Notes: a model not told the origin generated them from the sequence alone. A stretch of DNA of 64,000 nt from SVTX01 sp964526505 (GCA_964526505.1 CAZGJC010000002.1:1-64000), one strand, 5' to 3'; positions 1-9,565 are shown, numbered from the stretch's first letter. Numbers and translations are program-made.

Positions 1-107
1 CTTAGGAGGCTTTTATTATATTCATTTAACCATGGAGCATGCTATTTAATTACGAGATGTTATCATATACACTTGCACATAAGGACAAGTAAACACTTAC
101 ATTGTTC

Positions 108-136
108 ATTATATCATATTCGTAGGGATTTTTCAA
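108..136 (-). promoter_or_regulatory. Sigma-A type promoter reading out of the window to the left
   Basis: On the minus strand, TTGAAA (131-136) and TATAAT (108-113) are separated by 17 bp. It would transcribe leftward across positions 1-107, where no open reading frame of useful length is seen, so its gene lies beyond the window or the leader is long. Position 1-179 otherwise holds no supported gene. Confidence 0.5.
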
Positions 137-176
137 TAGATTTCAATTAAAAAAATTGCATTTTAATGAAAGTTAT

Positions 177-210
177 AAAACAAGTGGCACGTTTTACCGT
201 ACCACTTGTT
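177..210 (-). terminator. Intrinsic terminator of nadE
   Basis: Just past the nadE stop, a 12-bp stem (180-191 with 198-209, one mismatch) closes a 6-nt loop and is followed on the minus strand by a short T run. The hairpin nearly touches the stop codon. Confidence 0.7.
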
Positions 211-211
211 T

Positions 212-2113
212 TCAGATTAGTTCGATATCATCAAGCCAAATGTTTGCAACGGCATCTGAGGGCATACACCAACCGCCACGAGGCGAAAACGAAATATCCC
301 AAGTAGATGGACCGTCAGGCAAACAAGAACGTTTAAACTGCTGTGTGAAAAATTTTCTTATGAACACTTTGAGCCATTTTTTTAAAGTGTCATCCGAATA
401 TTTGTTGCCGAGCGAATATTTTGCCAAGCGGAAAAGTTTTGCAGGAGAAAATCCGTATTTTAGCATATAATACAGATAAAAATCGTGAATTTCATACGGA
501 CCGACAAGGTCTTCTGTTTTTTGTGCTATTTCTCCGTCATTATCTGTCGGTAAAAGTTCGGGGGATACGGGTGTATCCGCTATATCATACAATGCATCTG
601 AGAGAGTTTTGTTATTCTCAATTGAAGCACAGTAACGAACAAGTTCACGAACCAACGTTTTAGGTATTGAACCGTTGACAGAGTAGTTTGACATATGGTC
701 GCCGTTATATGTTGCCCATCCGAGAGCAAGTTCGGACATATCTCCCGTACCAACGACAAAGCCTCCAACCTCGTTTGATATATCCATAATTACTTGTGTT
801 CGCTCACGTGCCTGTGCATTTTCGAATACAACGTTATGGTTATTGATATCGTGTCCTATATCTTCAAAATGACTTTTAACGGAATTTGATATATTTACAC
901 ACCTGAAATCCACACCGAGTTCAGCACATATGGTTGTGGCATTGTCTTTGGTACGTTCGGACGTACCAAAGCATGGCATTGTTACCGCCACCACATCAGA
1001 CACGGGTCTGCCGAGTATTTTCATGGCACGAACCATAACAAGAAGTGCAAGAGTCGAGTCGAGTCCTCCTGAAATACCGATTACAACTTTTTTTGCATAT
1101 GCGGACACAATTCGTTTGGATAGTCCGTTTGCTTGAATCGACAAAATTTTTTCGTATTTCTTTTTGGCGTCTTCCGTATTATCCGGTATAAACGGATTGC
1201 TTGATATTTTTCTTGTTAGTTTTGTTTCTTCAATTGTTGTATCAAATTCAATTTCACAATATTCTCCGGACAAATTTTCTTCCTTGCGGTGCATTTTGCA
1301 CTTTTCGGATGCCAATTTATCTGCATCGATCTCGCTCATCAATATCTCGTTGCCGAAAGCGTCTTTGGAAACAATCAATTCGCCGTTTTCAAATATTGCG
1401 GAATATCCGCCGTAGACATAATCTGTTGTGGATTCATTCATATTGCTTTGCACAAATGCATATCCGCATAAAAGTCTTTGCGATTGAGCCAAGATAAGCA
1501 TATTTGCGATATCGGAACTTGTATCGGTTTCGTTTGACGAACCCATACACATAATCAAATTTGCTCCCGCTATTGACAGTTCCGTTGACGGAGATAACGG
1601 TGTTTTCGAGTCGTCGTAGAATTCTATGCCGAATTTAAATGACGGCATATTACGACAAGTGAATATCTGCTTTGAACCGAACATTATTGCATTATCTTCA
1701 AACGCATATGAATAATTGAGATCAGGGCAGGGGGAAAACCATCTGCGTTGTTCGCACGTGGGGTGTGATTTCGGCACTATTCCGAGAATTTGACCGCCTT
1801 GTATTGCTACGGCACATGAATAGAGTTTGTTTGAGCAAAGCAATGGAACGCCTATGACGTACACGGTATCGCTCATAACGGATGAATACACAAATTTTTT
1901 TAACCCTTCAAGCGAAGAGTATATCAGTTGCCGATTAAAAAACAAATCACCGCAGGTCGCACCTGTAAGCGTGAGTTCGGGGAAGAGAACTAATTTTGCC
2001 CCTTTTTCCGTTGCTTCTGTGGCAAGTCTTATACATTCGTTTGTATTAAAATCAACATCGGCAACTTTTATTTTTGGCGATATGGTTGCAATTTTTATAA
2101 AACCGTTTTTCAC
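212..2113 (-). CDS. nadE: NAD(+) synthetase, glutamine-dependent type, with altered glutaminase site
   Basis: Converts deamido-NAD+, ATP and a nitrogen donor to NAD+, the last step of NAD synthesis; cytosolic. About 633 residues, normal for the two-domain family. The N-terminal ~290 residues form a nitrilase-type glutaminase domain: the Glu (LFPELTLTG) and Lys (GIVPKSHP) of the triad are present, but the place of the nucleophilic Cys (family IEICEDLW) reads IEFYDD, so it is Tyr. The C-terminal synthetase domain looks intact: the SGGLDS pyrophosphatase loop, GTGDMSELALGW and the PVSPELLP region. I chose the GTG start at 2113 because GGAG lies 8 nt upstream and the family begins MKxGFIK; an in-frame ATG at 2146 is the alternative. 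Own promoter and terminator. Inference: it may use free ammonia. Confidence 0.93.
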   Translation of the reverse strand: MKNGFIKIATISPKIKVADVDFNTNECIRLATEATEKGAKLVLFPELTLTGATCGDLFFNRQLIYSSLEGLKKFVYSSVMSDTVYVIGVPLLCSNKLYSCAVAIQGGQILGIVPKSHPTCEQRRWFSPCPDLNYSYAFEDNAIMFGSKQIFTCRNMPSFKFGIEFYDDSKTPLSPSTELSIAGANLIMCMGSSNETDTSSDIANMLILAQSQRLLCGYAFVQSNMNESTTDYVYGGYSAIFENGELIVSKDAFGNEILMSEIDADKLASEKCKMHRKEENLSGEYCEIEFDTTIEETKLTRKISSNPFIPDNTEDAKKKYEKILSIQANGLSKRIVSAYAKKVVIGISGGLDSTLALLVMVRAMKILGRPVSDVVAVTMPCFGTSERTKDNATTICAELGVDFRCVNISNSVKSHFEDIGHDINNHNVVFENAQARERTQVIMDISNEVGGFVVGTGDMSELALGWATYNGDHMSNYSVNGSIPKTLVRELVRYCASIENNKTLSDALYDIADTPVSPELLPTDNDGEIAQKTEDLVGPYEIHDFYLYYMLKYGFSPAKLFRLAKYSLGNKYSDDTLKKWLKVFIRKFFTQQFKRSCLPDGPSTWDISFSPRGGWCMPSDAVANIWLDDIELI

Positions 2114-2159
2114 TTCATTTGCTCCGATCTGTCCTCTGAGGGACAAAATTTACATATGT

Positions 2160-2188
2160 ATTATAGCATTTATTTATTTTAATTACAA
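2160..2188 (-). promoter_or_regulatory. Sigma-A type promoter of nadE
   Basis: On the minus strand TTGTAA (2183-2188), a 17-bp spacer, then TATAAT (2160-2165), about 45 nt upstream of the GTG start. Confidence 0.65.
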
Positions 2189-2211
2189 TAGTGTTTTTGC
2201 ATTTTTCGCAA

Positions 2212-2237
2212 AATTACGCCGAGGATGACCTCGGCGT
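2212..2237 (-). terminator. Intrinsic terminator of the acyl-CoA synthetase gene
   Basis: Perfect 9-bp GC-rich stem (2216-2224 with 2229-2237) with a 4-nt loop, followed on the minus strand by AATTTT. It lies 15 nt past the stop of the 2253-3971 gene. Confidence 0.8.
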
Positions 2238-2252
2238 AATATGTAATAGATT

Positions 2253-3971
2253 TTATTTAACAAGTTGTCTTTTGATTTTTTTAGTCGTTGTTTTTTCAAA
2301 TTCTGTCTTTCTGATCTCTACTGCTTTAATTTGTTTGAAGGACGGAAGTTTTTTATTGACGGCATTGATTGACTTGCGTATAGAGTCTTTAATTTCATCA
2401 TCACAAGCACCTTTGGGGAATTTTGAAAAATCCGGATATACGACCGCAACAAGATTTACCGTGTCGCTGTCTGTCGCTTTTCTACCGATAACGCAAGATT
2501 CGGCAATTGTTTCGATGCCTTCGAGATATTCTTCGATTTCTTCAGGGAATACGTTTTTGCCGTTTTCAAGTACGATTACGAATTTAATTCTTCCGGTAAT
2601 GTAAATATATCCTTCGTTATCAAGGTAACCCACATCCCCTGTTCTAAACCAACCGTCAGATGTGAACACGTCTGCATTTGCGTCGGGATTGTTATAATAT
2701 CCGAGCATAACGTTATCACCTTTTACCTGAATTTCTCCCATTGCATATCCGTCAGGCGTTGTCTCTCCGTTGGGATCAATTCTGACTTGGCAGGAGGGAA
2801 CAGCGGGACCGATTGATCCGGGCTTTCGGTTATAGTATCTGTCGACGGCAACAAGTGGGGAACACTCGGTAATTCCGAAACCTTCGCATACGGTAATTCC
2901 GAATTCCTCAAATTCGTATATAAGGTCGGGGTTGAGTTTTGCACCTCCGCAGATTATATGGTCAAGTCTTCCTCCGAATGCTTCTGTAACTGATTTGAAC
3001 AATTTTGAACGCATATCGACTTTAACTTTGCGAAGTCCCTGTGAGAGTTTAATTCCTGCTTTGAGGATTTTGTCTTTTCCGGTTTTCTCCGCTTCATGCC
3101 AGATTTTTTTATGCATGGTATTCATAAAGAGAGGAACAAGAACAAGAGCGGTAGGCTTGAAAAGAGCAAAATTCTTCATTACATGACGCAAAGAGTCATT
3201 GATACATATTTCCACACCGAGAGCAAGTTCTGCAATGAGACACATAAGTTCGTATGTGTGATGAACGGGGAGGACCGATACAACAACATCATCTTTTGTA
3301 AAGCATACGGTTGCAAGAGCGGATTCGACTGCCGAGAATATATTCTTTTGACAAAGTGTTACACATTTACTTGTTCCTGTGGTCCCCGATGTGAATAGCA
3401 TTTCACACATTTCTTCGGGATTTTGAAGCGGTTTCACGGTATAGCCGTTGTCTACCGTTTCCTGTCCCATTTGCACGAGTTTGCCGAAAGGAACGATTTT
3501 CTCCGATATTTCATCGCCGTATTCGGCATTTATCGGAATAAAGAATTTGAGGTGCTCGTGTGTCGTTATTGTTTTTATGAGTTTTTCATTAAATGATTTA
3601 GAATATACAATAGCGTCAGCCTCAACAAGAGAAAGGAATTTTTCTATTTCGGTTACGGCAAGTTCTTTATCCATGGGAATTATAACGGTTCCGTTTGTGA
3701 GTGCTCCTAGGTAAGTGGCAAGCCATTGAGGAGATGTATCTCCTATCACGGCAACACGTTTTCCGGTAAGTCCGAGTTTTTCAAAACCTGCCGCAACGTT
3801 TAATACCAAGTTATAAAATTCGGCATATGTCATTTGAAGAAGTTTATCACTCTCAAAATATTTGAATGCAACCTTATTGTCATGGGATGCAATATATGCC
3901 AGAACGTTATTTACGGAAGAAACCGAAATCGGCTCTCTTTCTATCAGTTGTTTGTTTTGGACTTTTCTCAT
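2253..3971 (-). CDS. AMP-dependent acyl-CoA synthetase / ligase
   Basis: ANL-superfamily enzyme that activates a carboxylic acid as acyl-adenylate and then forms a thioester, most likely with CoA; resembles long-chain fatty acid CoA ligases. About 572 residues. Motifs in order: the ATP-binding loop FTSGTTGTSK near residue 195, GFGITECSP near 365, the adenylate motif GWFRTGDVGYL near 440, the hinge GRIKFVIV, and a C-terminal TTTKKIKRQ segment that carries the expected catalytic Lys. The ATG at 3971 is preferred over the TTG at 3986 because GGAG sits 9 nt before it. It is monocistronic, with a consensus promoter and strong terminator. The substrate cannot be told from sequence; a lone ACP gene at 30 kb is not linked. 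Confidence 0.88.
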   Translation of the reverse strand: MRKVQNKQLIEREPISVSSVNNVLAYIASHDNKVAFKYFESDKLLQMTYAEFYNLVLNVAAGFEKLGLTGKRVAVIGDTSPQWLATYLGALTNGTVIIPMDKELAVTEIEKFLSLVEADAIVYSKSFNEKLIKTITTHEHLKFFIPINAEYGDEISEKIVPFGKLVQMGQETVDNGYTVKPLQNPEEMCEMLFTSGTTGTSKCVTLCQKNIFSAVESALATVCFTKDDVVVSVLPVHHTYELMCLIAELALGVEICINDSLRHVMKNFALFKPTALVLVPLFMNTMHKKIWHEAEKTGKDKILKAGIKLSQGLRKVKVDMRSKLFKSVTEAFGGRLDHIICGGAKLNPDLIYEFEEFGITVCEGFGITECSPLVAVDRYYNRKPGSIGPAVPSCQVRIDPNGETTPDGYAMGEIQVKGDNVMLGYYNNPDANADVFTSDGWFRTGDVGYLDNEGYIYITGRIKFVIVLENGKNVFPEEIEEYLEGIETIAESCVIGRKATDSDTVNLVAVVYPDFSKFPKGACDDEIKDSIRKSINAVNKKLPSFKQIKAVEIRKTEFEKTTTKKIKRQLVK

Positions 3972-4048
3972 ATTAAATTTCTCCAATCAGTCGTATTTAT
4001 GGGTTATGTAATTAACTTAAACGCAAATGTTGTAAAAACAACAAGTTA

Positions 4049-4077
4049 ATTATACCATAACAAAACAATATTGTCAA
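4049..4077 (-). promoter_or_regulatory. Consensus sigma-A promoter of the acyl-CoA synthetase gene
   Basis: Perfect TTGACA (4072-4077), 17-bp spacer and TATAAT (4049-4054) on the minus strand, about 80 nt upstream of the start codon. Confidence 0.85.
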
Positions 4078-4102
4078 TAGCCGTCGAAAGATTTTGCAAA
4101 AG

Positions 4103-5872
4103 TTACTTGTTTTGACGCATCGACAGAACTTTTTCTTCATCCGGTGTTACGTAGGCACTCCAATTATTATTGTAAATTACAAATCCCGGTTTTGAACCCG
4201 CAACCTTTTTCACACCTCGTGCGAACAAATAATCGACTTCTATGCTTTCTCCACCACGTGCTTTGGAATAATATGCCGCTATCATACAAGCGTCGGTAAA
4301 ATCCCGGGCCGGAGGCTCTTCTCCGTTTGTCACCAGAATTACATGTGATCCGGGTGTGTTTTTTGCATGAAACCAATAGTCGTTTTTTTCTGCAAGTTTG
4401 TGAGTTATATATTCGTTTTGCACGTTGTTTTTACCGCAATATACCTTGTACCCGTTTGTCGTTAAAAACAATGCGGGGGTGAGAGTAGTATGTTTTTTTG
4501 GAGATACGTAGCCACGCATTTTGGAGGCATATCCCGAACGAAATAGCTCATCACGTATTTCCGCTAAATCCGATGATGTTTCTGCCTTCGTCAATGCTTC
4601 GAAAACCGAATGAATATAGTCAAGTTCCTTTTCGCCGATTGCAATTTGTTTTGAAAGTTCAATCTTCGCATTTTTCGCTTTATTATATTTTTTATAGTAT
4701 CTTTGAGCATTTGCGGACGGAGAAATACGTGAATCCAATAAAACTGTAATCTTTGAATATTCTCCGAGTTCTTCGTCCCAAGCATCGTAATCTTCAAGTT
4801 GGGCAGTGGTTTGTCCTTTGGAAAGTTTATAGATATTGGACGTTATCAGGTCGCCGTATTTTCTGTATTGATCACCTTTTTCGCAGTCAGCAAGTTCTGT
4901 ACGTTGGGAATCAAGTTTTTTTACAAGTCTTGATTCGGCATTGGTAAGCAATTTGTATATATCCGTTGCACGCTGTTTGATTCGTTGTTCTTTATCACGA
5001 TTTTCAAAATATACATCGAGTGCTCTTGATACCGAATCGAAATTTTTGCACAATACGCCACTTGCGTAATGAAGAAGCGATGTAAATGAATATTCAATAG
5101 GAAGCGACTTGTCAAATATTACGCACGGAGAATAGTTATTATTCTTTATAATTGAGACAAACTCAAAAAATGAACATGAGAGGTTATTGCATATTTCGTT
5201 ACATATAATAGGCGAGGTTTCACCTGTCGCACGATAGCATATTTCACGTGCATTTGAAGACGAAATACCGAGATAATTAGAAGTTATAAATTTATCCGCT
5301 GTAAGTCCATAAAAAGATGCTATCTTTTCCGAAAAACCATCTTCACATTCTTCTAATGGATTTTGCTTGTTTTGCGAAGGCGGTAATTCGTATATCATAC
5401 CCGGTAGCACCTGCCTGAGACTGCTTGTGGAAAAATCTATGGTTTTAATTGATGATATAATTTTTGAATTTTCGTCTGTAAATATTAAATTGCTGTATTT
5501 GCCCATTATTTCGGCAAAAATGTATTTTTTACATTCAAATCCCATTTCATCACGTGTTGCGAACGTTAATTTCGCAACACGTTCAAATCCGATTTGAGAA
5601 ATTTCCGAAATCGTTGCACCTGTCAGATGTTTTCGCAAAAGCATACAAAACATAGGTGCTTGCATCGGATTTTCTTTTTGCGTGTCGGTTAAACCTATCC
5701 TCGGACAGACCGAACCAACGTTTATCACTAATCTATGTGACGCTCCGTGTGAGCGTACGAGCAATACAATTTCATCTTTTTCAGGTTGATAAACTTTTTC
5801 TGTTTTTCCACCGCAAATCGTGCCGTTAAGTTCATTTAAAACACACGATAACATACCTGCATCAAATGCCAT
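4103..5872 (-). CDS. rqcH: NFACT family protein RqcH (ribosome quality control)
   Basis: RqcH binds stalled 50S subunits carrying peptidyl-tRNA and recruits tRNA-Ala to add C-terminal alanine tails; older databases call the family fibronectin-binding protein. About 589 residues, the normal length. The N-terminal NFACT-N domain (MAFDAGMLSCVLNEL, then PMFCMLLRKHL near residue 85) is followed by a charged coiled-coil region (about 290-430) and the C-terminal NFACT-R domain (GYKVYCGKNNVQNEY and NDYWFHAKNTPGSHVIL). The ATG at 5872 is chosen because GGGAG lies just upstream and the family starts MAFDxG; the longer reading frame to 5932 runs into the promoter. Divergent from coaW, with overlapping promoters. 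No clear terminator: the region downstream is the promoter of the next gene. Confidence 0.92.
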   Translation of the reverse strand: MAFDAGMLSCVLNELNGTICGGKTEKVYQPEKDEIVLLVRSHGASHRLVINVGSVCPRIGLTDTQKENPMQAPMFCMLLRKHLTGATISEISQIGFERVAKLTFATRDEMGFECKKYIFAEIMGKYSNLIFTDENSKIISSIKTIDFSTSSLRQVLPGMIYELPPSQNKQNPLEECEDGFSEKIASFYGLTADKFITSNYLGISSSNAREICYRATGETSPIICNEICNNLSCSFFEFVSIIKNNNYSPCVIFDKSLPIEYSFTSLLHYASGVLCKNFDSVSRALDVYFENRDKEQRIKQRATDIYKLLTNAESRLVKKLDSQRTELADCEKGDQYRKYGDLITSNIYKLSKGQTTAQLEDYDAWDEELGEYSKITVLLDSRISPSANAQRYYKKYNKAKNAKIELSKQIAIGEKELDYIHSVFEALTKAETSSDLAEIRDELFRSGYASKMRGYVSPKKHTTLTPALFLTTNGYKVYCGKNNVQNEYITHKLAEKNDYWFHAKNTPGSHVILVTNGEEPPARDFTDACMIAAYYSKARGGESIEVDYLFARGVKKVAGSKPGFVIYNNNWSAYVTPDEEKVLSMRQNK

Positions 5873-5903
5873 TACTGTTTCTCCCAAAAAAATTCTTATC
5901 AAT

Positions 5904-5932
5904 ATTATATCACGATATTGATTTTTTTGCAA
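5904..5932 (-). promoter_or_regulatory. Sigma-A promoter of rqcH
   Basis: TTGCAA (5927-5932), 17-bp spacer, TATAAT (5904-5909) on the minus strand. It overlaps the divergent coaW promoter. Confidence 0.7.
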
Positions 5933-5946
5933 GACAATGATATAAT
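5918..5946 (+). promoter_or_regulatory. Sigma-A promoter of coaW
   Basis: TTGATT (5918-5923), 17-bp spacer, TATAAT (5941-5946) on the plus strand. It shares 15 bp with the rqcH promoter on the other strand. Confidence 0.65.
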
Positions 5947-5984
5947 AACAAATGTATGAAATTTATACCGAAACGGAGACTGCC

Positions 5985-6848
5985 ATGACGGAAGACAAAA
6001 TTCAAAACATCATTGGTATAGACGTTGGGGGAAGTACCACAAAAATAGTTGGTTTTAAAGTTAAAACGAACGGGGAGAGAGAGATGATATCTCCGCTTTT
6101 CGTGCGTGCAACAGATCCTATAACATCTATATACGGTGCGTTTGGAAAATTCACATCGGAAAACAATTTGTCACTTGAAGAAATAGACGGTGTAAAGATT
6201 ACTGGCGTCGGTTCTTCATTTATGTCCAAACCTATATATTCACTTAATTGTTCGCCTGTTACGGAATTTACGGCAGTTGGACTCGGAGGACTGTTTTTGT
6301 CCGGACTCGAAGAGGCTATTGTTGTCAGTATGGGAACAGGTACTGCACTTATTCACGCCAAGAAAACCGATGAGGATACGCAAATCAATTACCTTGGTGG
6401 AACAGGTGTTGGCGGAGGAACGCTCATGGGTCTGACAAAAAAACTTGTTGGTGTAGATACAATAGAGCATATAGAACAAATATGTGAAGGCGGAAATCTT
6501 GCAAACGTTGATTTGCGTGTGGGCGATATATCACAAAGTACAAATTATTCTGACGTTAAAGATAACATTACTGCGTCTAATTTCGGAAAACTTTCCGACA
6601 TGGCTTCACAGTCGGATATTGCACTCGGAGTTGCGAATATGGTTGCGGAAACTGTATTTATGATGGCGTTATTTGCCGCCAGGGGATACGGGTTGTCTAA
6701 TATAGTCCTTATCGGCTCGTTGACAAACATACTACCGGTAAGACGTGTATTTGAAAATTTAGGCTCGGAATTCGGAGTTAACTTTATAATACCGGAAAAT
6801 GCAAGTTTCGGAACTGCAATCGGAGCGGCACTTTACGAAAAAAAGTGA
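5985..6848 (+). CDS. coaW: Type II pantothenate kinase
   Basis: Phosphorylates pantothenate with ATP, the first step of coenzyme A synthesis. About 287 residues, close to type II (staphylococcal/eukaryotic-like) enzymes. The N-terminal phosphate loop IGIDVGGSTTKIVGF of the acetate/sugar kinase-Hsp70 fold is at residue ~10, followed by SMGTGTALIHA and GGTGVGGGTLMGL near 130-160, and a C-terminal VLIGSLTNILPV segment. The ATG at 5985 has GGAG 6 nt upstream; the earlier ATG at 5952 has no ribosome site. Genes for the later steps are elsewhere, except coaE at 16.5 kb. The alaS promoter begins only 8 bp past the stop, so no terminator fits between. Confidence 0.88.
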   Translation: MTEDKIQNIIGIDVGGSTTKIVGFKVKTNGEREMISPLFVRATDPITSIYGAFGKFTSENNLSLEEIDGVKITGVGSSFMSKPIYSLNCSPVTEFTAVGLGGLFLSGLEEAIVVSMGTGTALIHAKKTDEDTQINYLGGTGVGGGTLMGLTKKLVGVDTIEHIEQICEGGNLANVDLRVGDISQSTNYSDVKDNITASNFGKLSDMASQSDIALGVANMVAETVFMMALFAARGYGLSNIVLIGSLTNILPVRRVFENLGSEFGVNFIIPENASFGTAIGAALYEKK

Positions 6849-6855
6849 AAAAAGA

Positions 6856-6884
6856 TTGACATAAACAAAACAAAATGTTATAAT
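6856..6884 (+). promoter_or_regulatory. Consensus sigma-A promoter of alaS
   Basis: TTGACA (6856-6861), 17-bp spacer, TATAAT (6879-6884). The leader to the start at 6928 is only about 35 nt and has no T-box. Confidence 0.85.
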
Positions 6885-6927
6885 TAGATATTAAACATAA
6901 CAAACAAATTTGAAAGGCAATATAAAA

Positions 6928-9555
6928 ATGCAGTGGACATCATTAAATGATTTGAGAGAAAAGTATCTTTCTTTTTTTGAGTCAAAAGGACATCTGAGAC
7001 TTCCTTCATATCCTCTTGTTCCTCAGGGCGACAAATCGCTTCTTCTCATAAATTCGGGCATGGCACCCATGAAAAAGTTTTTCACGGGCGAAGAACAACC
7101 ACCGAAAAATCGTGTAACGACGTGTCAAAAATGTATTCGTACGCCTGACCTCGAAAGAGTAGGTCACACAGCAAGACACGGAACTTTCTTTGAAATGCTC
7201 GGAAACTTTTCATTCGGCGACTATTTCAAGGTGGAGGCTATTTCATGGGCATGGGAATTTCTCACCGAAGTTCTTGAAATTCCGACTGACCTCTTATGGC
7301 CGTCTATATACGAAAATGACGAAGAGGCTTATGACATTTGGGTGAACAAAATAGGCGTTAATCCTGCACACGTGGTAAGACTCGGAAAAGCGGACAACTT
7401 CTGGGAGCATGGTTCCGGTCCTTGCGGTCCTTGTTCGGAAATATATTTTGACAGAGGGGAAAAGTACGGTTGCGGTTCTCCCGATTGCAAACCGGGATGT
7501 GACTGCGACAGATTTATGGAGATCTGGAACAACGTATTTTCTCAATTCAACAATGACGGTCAGGGTAACTATACCGAACTTGCTCACAAAAATATAGATA
7601 CAGGTATGGGGCTTGAACGTCTTGCTTGTGTTATGCAGGGTGTTGACAATATGTTTGAAGTTGACAGCATACGCAAAGTTATTGACAAGACGTGTGAGAT
7701 TTCCGGCAAATCATACGGTGAGGACAACAACAACGATATATCCATACGTGTTGTAACCGACCATTCCAGAAGTGCAATGTTTATGATTTCCGATGGAGTA
7801 ATTCCGTCAAACGAGGGCAGAGGGTACGTTCTTCGCAGAATTATAAGACGTGCATGTCGCCACGGAAAACTTCTCGGTATAAATCATCCGTTCTTGGTTC
7901 AAACCGTTACGGTCGCAATTGATGAAAGTTGTCGTGCCTATCCCGAACTTGATCAAAAACGTGATTACATTTTGAAAGTTATTTCCATGGAAGAAGAGAG
8001 ATTTGATGCAACTGTTGATGCGGGTCTTTCCATACTTTCAAATCTTATCAGAGGTGCATTTGCAGAGCATGCAGACACCATTTCCGGTGAAGAAGTATTT
8101 AAACTTTACGATACTTTCGGTTTTCCAATAGATCTTACACGTGAAATTGTTGCCGAAAGCAATTTAAAAATTGATGAGAAGAAGTTCCTTGAACTTATGC
8201 AACAACAAAAAACACGTGCAAGAGAGGCAAGAGCAAACATCGGAGGATGGGATGAATCTTCAAAGTCATTACTTTCAGATCTTCCGAAAACAGAATTTAT
8301 CGGATACTCGAATTACAGAGGCACGGCGAAGATAATTGCCATCATTACCGAGGAGGGCAGTGTTGACAGTATATCCGAGGGTGATTGCTCGATTATATTG
8401 GACAGAACACCGTTCTACGGTGAAGGTGGTGGACAAGTTGGCGATACAGGAACGATTTATTCCGACGGATTTCTTGCCAACGTATACGATACAAAGAAGA
8501 CGGATGGGGTATATATACATCTTTGCACGGTTGCAAGCGGTACTATAAAGGTCGGTGACACGGTCACGGCAGATATAGACGATGGCAGAAGAGACGCAAT
8601 TTGTCGTAATCATTCTGCCGCACACTTGCTTCAAGCGGCACTCCGTTCGATTTTGGGAAATCATGTTGAGCAAGCGGGGTCATTTGTAAACAATGAAATT
8701 TGCAGATTTGACTTTACACATTTTGCATCATTGACTCCCGATGAGATAGAAAAAGTTGAAAATCTTGTTAATATTAACATTCTTTCTGCAAACGAAATAA
8801 CAACTCTTGAAACTGACATTGAAACCGCAAAGAAAAACGGTGCCATGGCACTGTTCGGTGAGAAATACGGTTCGGTTGTACGTATGGTTAAGATGGGAAG
8901 ATTTTCCACTGAACTTTGCGGTGGAACACACTGTAACAATACGGGCAAGATAGGATTGTTTAAGATAGTATCCGAATCATCCGTTGCGGCAGGTGTAAGA
9001 CGTATAGAAGCGGTTACGGGATACGGCGTTTTGAAACTTATGGCATCCAGAGACAAACTCATATCGGATACCGCCGCGGAACTCAAAGTTCAGAATCCTA
9101 TGGATATCGCCAAGAAAGCGAATGCAATTCAGGGAGAGGTTGCTTCGTTGAAAAAAGAAATCGAATCACTTAACAGCAAAATAGCAAATTCCAAGCTTGC
9201 GGAAGTGTTGGCAAATTGCACCGGCGTCGGAAGTGTTAAACTTGTTACCAAATCCCTCGATATGGAAATAGACGTTGCGAGAAGTCTTGCTGACAAGATA
9301 AAAGCCGACTGTCCGGATACCGTGGCTGTTTTGGCAATCAATTCGCAAGGAAAATTAAACTTCATTGCAGTTGCCGGTAAAGATGCGGTTTCGGCAGGAG
9401 CACATGCGGGTAAACTTGTAGGACTTGTTGCGTCTGTAACAGGAGGCAAGGGGGGCGGACGCCCTGATTCCGCTATGGCAGGCGGTCGTGATATCGACAA
9501 GATTGATGTGGCACTTGCAAGTGCATATGAATCGCTTTTGGGTATGCTCAAATAA
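6928..9555 (+). CDS. alaS: Alanine--tRNA ligase
   Basis: Charges tRNA-Ala with alanine and edits mischarged Ser/Gly. About 875 residues, full length. The class II catalytic core is at the N-terminus (FFESKGHLRLPSYPLVP, GNFSFGDYFK, motif 3 GMGLERLACVMQG), then the editing domain with HxxxH (CRNHSAAHLLQ) and the Cys/His zinc site (ELCGGTHCNNTG), a coiled coil, and a C-terminal DHHA1 domain (GGKGGGRPDSAMAGG). An insert rich in Cys (YGCGSPDCKPGCDCDRF, about residues 172-190) follows the CGPCSE motif, as in other clostridial AlaRS. I chose the ATG at 6928; the in-frame TTG at 6910 is less likely. Own consensus promoter and terminator. Confidence 0.97.
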   Translation: MQWTSLNDLREKYLSFFESKGHLRLPSYPLVPQGDKSLLLINSGMAPMKKFFTGEEQPPKNRVTTCQKCIRTPDLERVGHTARHGTFFEMLGNFSFGDYFKVEAISWAWEFLTEVLEIPTDLLWPSIYENDEEAYDIWVNKIGVNPAHVVRLGKADNFWEHGSGPCGPCSEIYFDRGEKYGCGSPDCKPGCDCDRFMEIWNNVFSQFNNDGQGNYTELAHKNIDTGMGLERLACVMQGVDNMFEVDSIRKVIDKTCEISGKSYGEDNNNDISIRVVTDHSRSAMFMISDGVIPSNEGRGYVLRRIIRRACRHGKLLGINHPFLVQTVTVAIDESCRAYPELDQKRDYILKVISMEEERFDATVDAGLSILSNLIRGAFAEHADTISGEEVFKLYDTFGFPIDLTREIVAESNLKIDEKKFLELMQQQKTRAREARANIGGWDESSKSLLSDLPKTEFIGYSNYRGTAKIIAIITEEGSVDSISEGDCSIILDRTPFYGEGGGQVGDTGTIYSDGFLANVYDTKKTDGVYIHLCTVASGTIKVGDTVTADIDDGRRDAICRNHSAAHLLQAALRSILGNHVEQAGSFVNNEICRFDFTHFASLTPDEIEKVENLVNINILSANEITTLETDIETAKKNGAMALFGEKYGSVVRMVKMGRFSTELCGGTHCNNTGKIGLFKIVSESSVAAGVRRIEAVTGYGVLKLMASRDKLISDTAAELKVQNPMDIAKKANAIQGEVASLKKEIESLNSKIANSKLAEVLANCTGVGSVKLVTKSLDMEIDVARSLADKIKADCPDTVAVLAINSQGKLNFIAVAGKDAVSAGAHAGKLVGLVASVTGGKGGGRPDSAMAGGRDIDKIDVALASAYESLLGMLK

Positions 9556-9565
9556 TTATATAAAT

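Noticed and set aside
3096..3398. Plus-strand open frame of 100 codons
   Set aside because: It lies wholly opposite the acyl-CoA synthetase gene, has no ribosome site and no recognisable motif.
6885..6927. T-box leader for alaS
   Set aside because: The leader is only about 40 nt, with no specifier loop or antiterminator.
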